A stretch of DNA of 37,191 bases, taken from CAYXZO01 sp964469505. Lineage in GTDB: Bacteria > Fidelibacterota > UBA8477 > JABMPR01. The position numbers and the translations under genes were made by a program. This document shows, in pieces, positions 35,560 through 37,191 of this stretch; position 1 is the first letter of the stretch; the number at the start of each line of letters is the position of its first letter. The stretch covers positions 1 through 37,191 of the forward strand of contig CAYXZO010000019.1 of NCBI GenBank assembly GCA_964469505.1, written 5' to 3'. The notes below the pieces were generated by a model that did not search any database, was not told the origin of the DNA, and was given only the letters and a program-made list of their open reading frames with translations.

Positions 35560-36645
35560 CTACCGCAACTTATCCGGTTTCTGGTATATCAAAATTGCCG
35601 GTGGCGTGTGTGCTTTACTTAACACATATATTCTATTCTTGTCAACCTCTATTTTATTGGCCTTAACCGGAAGTTTTAATTCATATGCTAATTTCCCGGT
35701 TAGCCGATTTATGATATATACCACATCAGAAAGTTCCACATACTCCTCAACCTTGTACATCTCCCCTTTAATCAAATATTTCAGACTCATCCTCCAGGAG
35801 ACTTGTTTGCCTGAAAAAAGCACATATATCCAATTTTTATCAAGAGCCACATCCAGCACGGCAACCGGGTAACGACCTATATCCGGCATCTGATAAGTCA
35901 ATTCCCTGGACTTTGGAAAGGGAATTGACGTGGGCAACGGGTCTATCATTTTGACATTGAGATTATTATCAATCAATATCAGTATTGTAGAAAACGTGAA
36001 GCTTATTATAAGTCCATTACTATCAAAAGAGTAATCTCCCTGTTTGAGCAATGGATTTTTCCCGATTGGCATGGTAGCCTTGGAAAAGTCAACGGGAATT
36101 TCTTTTAAAGGTTTTGATGATAAGTGATAACTATGATTAAGTCTATAAAAGGTGATAAGATTATTGGGAGTCATGTCAAGCACGGCAATGGTGGAATCCG
36201 TGACAACGAACAGGGAAAGAGCGTTGCCGGTAACCGTATTGCGTATTGTATGCATAAGCTGAAATTGTCGGTCATAAATTGCGCCTCGCTGGAGCCCGGC
36301 ATCAAAGAAAAAATACCTATCTTGTCCCAAGGGCTGCAGTACCTTGGAACCCATGCCACTTGCTTCCCCTGGTCCCGCGCCCACGCGAATTAAGTCTTCA
36401 CTCTGACTGGAACCAGGCACAACCCGATATACTATGTAGTCCGGATTTTGGGGGTCTATCACATATATATTTCCATCACCCCATACAAAGATATTGCTGG
36501 GATTAATCAGTGGCTCAGCAATCACAGCTTGCGGTTCGGGCTTAAGAGAAATCACCTCCCCTTCGGCAGCCCTCAATTTTAACCCGCCCAAGGAGAAGCA
36601 GACAAACGTCAGTAGCATGACTAAACTTGATCCGCAATTTAGCAT
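35560..36645 (-). CDS. Secreted 6-bladed beta-propeller protein (BF3164-like)
   Basis: Periplasmic or surface protein, 361 residues with a signal peptide (MLNCGSSLVMLLTFVCFSLGGLKLRA). The segment FVWGDGNIYVIDP and RVGAGPGEASGMGS are the characteristic opening of 6-bladed propellers of the BF3164/NHL-like type (G-x-G-P-G-E). Repeated strands of the form NWIYVLFSG and DRYFFFDAG occur along the protein. These proteins lack known catalytic residues and are often encoded beside short peptide genes and transporters in Bacteroidota. The start is ATG 36645 with AAGGAGA seven bases upstream; the TTG at 36663 lacks one. Cys4 and Cys16 lie inside the signal; none of the known active-site cysteines are in the mature part. 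Confidence 0.75.
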   Translation of the reverse strand: MLNCGSSLVMLLTFVCFSLGGLKLRAAEGEVISLKPEPQAVIAEPLINPSNIFVWGDGNIYVIDPQNPDYIVYRVVPGSSQSEDLIRVGAGPGEASGMGSKVLQPLGQDRYFFFDAGLQRGAIYDRQFQLMHTIRNTVTGNALSLFVVTDSTIAVLDMTPNNLITFYRLNHSYHLSSKPLKEIPVDFSKATMPIGKNPLLKQGDYSFDSNGLIISFTFSTILILIDNNLNVKMIDPLPTSIPFPKSRELTYQMPDIGRYPVAVLDVALDKNWIYVLFSGKQVSWRMSLKYLIKGEMYKVEEYVELSDVVYIINRLTGKLAYELKLPVKANKIEVDKNRIYVLSKAHTPPAILIYQKPDKLR

Positions 36646-36837
36646 TGCATTTCTCCTTAGCAACCTATTTACTTTTTCTTCCGACTATTGGCGCGGTAAA
36701 CTTAACCAGTGGGAATAAATACCAAATCACAAATCCCGTCCATCTAGCTGAAGTCATCATTTGTCCGGCCTATGGTTCTCCTTATGACAAAGATTTTTCT
36801 TAGTCCTCTAAATTTTATTTACTATACATCATGTGTC

Positions 36838-36874
36838 AACAGGGGGCAGGTTTATCTATAACCTGCCCCCTGTT
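36838..36874. terminator. Perfect 15-bp hairpin between peptide and propeller genes
   Basis: AACAGGGGGCAGGTT (36838-36852) and AACCTGCCCCCTGTT (36860-36874) form a perfect stem with a 7-base loop, 29 bases past the stop of the small peptide on the minus strand. Neither flank has a proper T-run, so it may be an attenuator or an mRNA-stability hairpin rather than a full terminator. It would let the peptide be made in excess of the downstream proteins. Confidence 0.6.
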
Positions 36875-36902
36875 CAGTTCACCTCTTTAACCGAAAAAGG
36901 GC

Positions 36903-37127
36903 TTACTGGTGATATTCATGGATTTCGCATATTTTTTCCGTGGGTCCAAGACAAAAGCCGAACAAGCGCCAGTTGGCATAAATGGTTGTTTTACCACCCG
37001 GCTTCGAATCGGCTTTGGCAATCTGGGGCAATAAAAGAATGCCGCCACCAAGAGTGACACCCACCAGCACGGCCAACAATCCAGCGGAAAGCTTTTTCCG
37101 TAAAGCAGCCAACTTGAGAATACTCAT
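36903..37127 (-). CDS. Short secreted peptide precursor with two cysteines
   Basis: A 74-residue precursor: basic start (MSILKLAALRKKL), a glycine-rich hydrophobic core (14-33) and a Sec-type cleavage site after AKA (39), leaving a mature peptide of about 35 residues with Cys59 and Cys67. AAAGGAGA lies seven bases before the ATG. I recognise no family with certainty; the architecture recalls short Cys-containing peptides such as NVEALA proteins encoded next to 6-bladed propellers. A disulfide between the two cysteines would form a loop, which the MauE-like protein downstream could help make. It could be a signalling peptide, a bacteriocin-like product or a small structural subunit. Coding is well supported by signal, ribosome site and position; function is not. 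Confidence 0.7.
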   Translation of the reverse strand: MSILKLAALRKKLSAGLLAVLVGVTLGGGILLLPQIAKADSKPGGKTTIYANWRLFGFCLGPTEKICEIHEYHQ

Positions 37128-37167
37128 CTTGCTTCTCCTTTCTTTTTGTCTGCTTAAAATTAAATTT

Positions 37168-37179
37168 GCAGAGCTCTGC
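37168..37179. promoter_or_regulatory. 12-bp perfect palindrome upstream of the peptide gene
   Basis: GCAGAGCTCTGC is self-complementary over 12 bases and lies about 41 bases upstream of the peptide start on the minus strand, where an operator would be expected. No promoter boxes can be fixed because the window ends 12 bases beyond it. Confidence 0.3.
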
Positions 37180-37191
37180 TTTACTATATGA

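Noticed and set aside
1..37191. CRISPR array or tRNA genes
   Set aside because: No regularly spaced repeats and no cloverleaf-like sequence with T-loop GGTTCGA-type motif at plausible spacing were seen; a tRNAscan run would be decisive.

Overview
The window (37,191 bases, about half G+C, AT-rich between genes) looks like chromosome from a diderm bacterium with outer-membrane secretion and respiratory metabolism. It has Omp85-type and porin-like barrels, a TolC-type exporter, Tat and Sec signal peptides, good AGGAG-type ribosome sites, and a secreted carboxypeptidase ending in a dockerin-like repeat. That mixture is common in FCB-group lineages (Calditrichota, Zixibacteria, Marinimicrobia and relatives), but nothing here fixes the taxon. 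I see no rRNA, tRNA, CRISPR array, insertion sequence or prophage gene.

Layout. 216-2259 (+): two overlapping genes for envelope proteins of unknown function. 2260-3447: 1.2 kb without a convincing gene. 3465-8620 (+): a coupled pair of secreted peptidases, an M1 metallopeptidase fused to an Omp85-like barrel and an M14 carboxypeptidase with a dockerin-like tail. 8713-8978 (+): a foldable leader before a 58-residue single-span membrane protein. 8997-10660 (-): a GNAT-like protein of unknown function and a DUF6090-like membrane protein. 10933-16048 (-): a TetR / MMPL-type RND exporter / LolA-like / outer-membrane porin operon. 16170-16811 (+): a site-2 protease.

16934-21603 (-): a MarR regulator followed by hyaA-hyaB-hyaC and, after a strong terminator, hyaD. 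The small subunit has all six cysteines of the oxygen-tolerant [4Fe-3S] proximal cluster. The MarR protein has a four-cysteine tail, and its promoter is overlapped by an inverted repeat, so the unit reads as a self-regulated, possibly redox-responsive uptake hydrogenase operon. 21769-25503 (-): a KamA-family radical SAM protein, a membrane-bound HdrD/DUF224 iron-sulfur oxidoreductase resembling ETF:menaquinone oxidoreductases, and a flavin reductase-like protein.

25892-34848 (-): a tripartite efflux operon (adaptor, TolC-like, two tandem different RND pumps). 35023-37127 (-): a short secreted peptide with two cysteines, a perfect 15-bp hairpin, a BF3164-like beta-propeller and a MauE/DoxX-like membrane protein. 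This last cassette and the M1-Omp85 fusion are the best candidates for undescribed biology. The oxygen-tolerant hydrogenase with a Cys4 MarR regulator is the strongest metabolic story. The hydrogenase and the HdrD-like enzyme would both pass electrons to the quinone pool through membrane b-type haem, which suggests a respiratory organism that meets oxygen.
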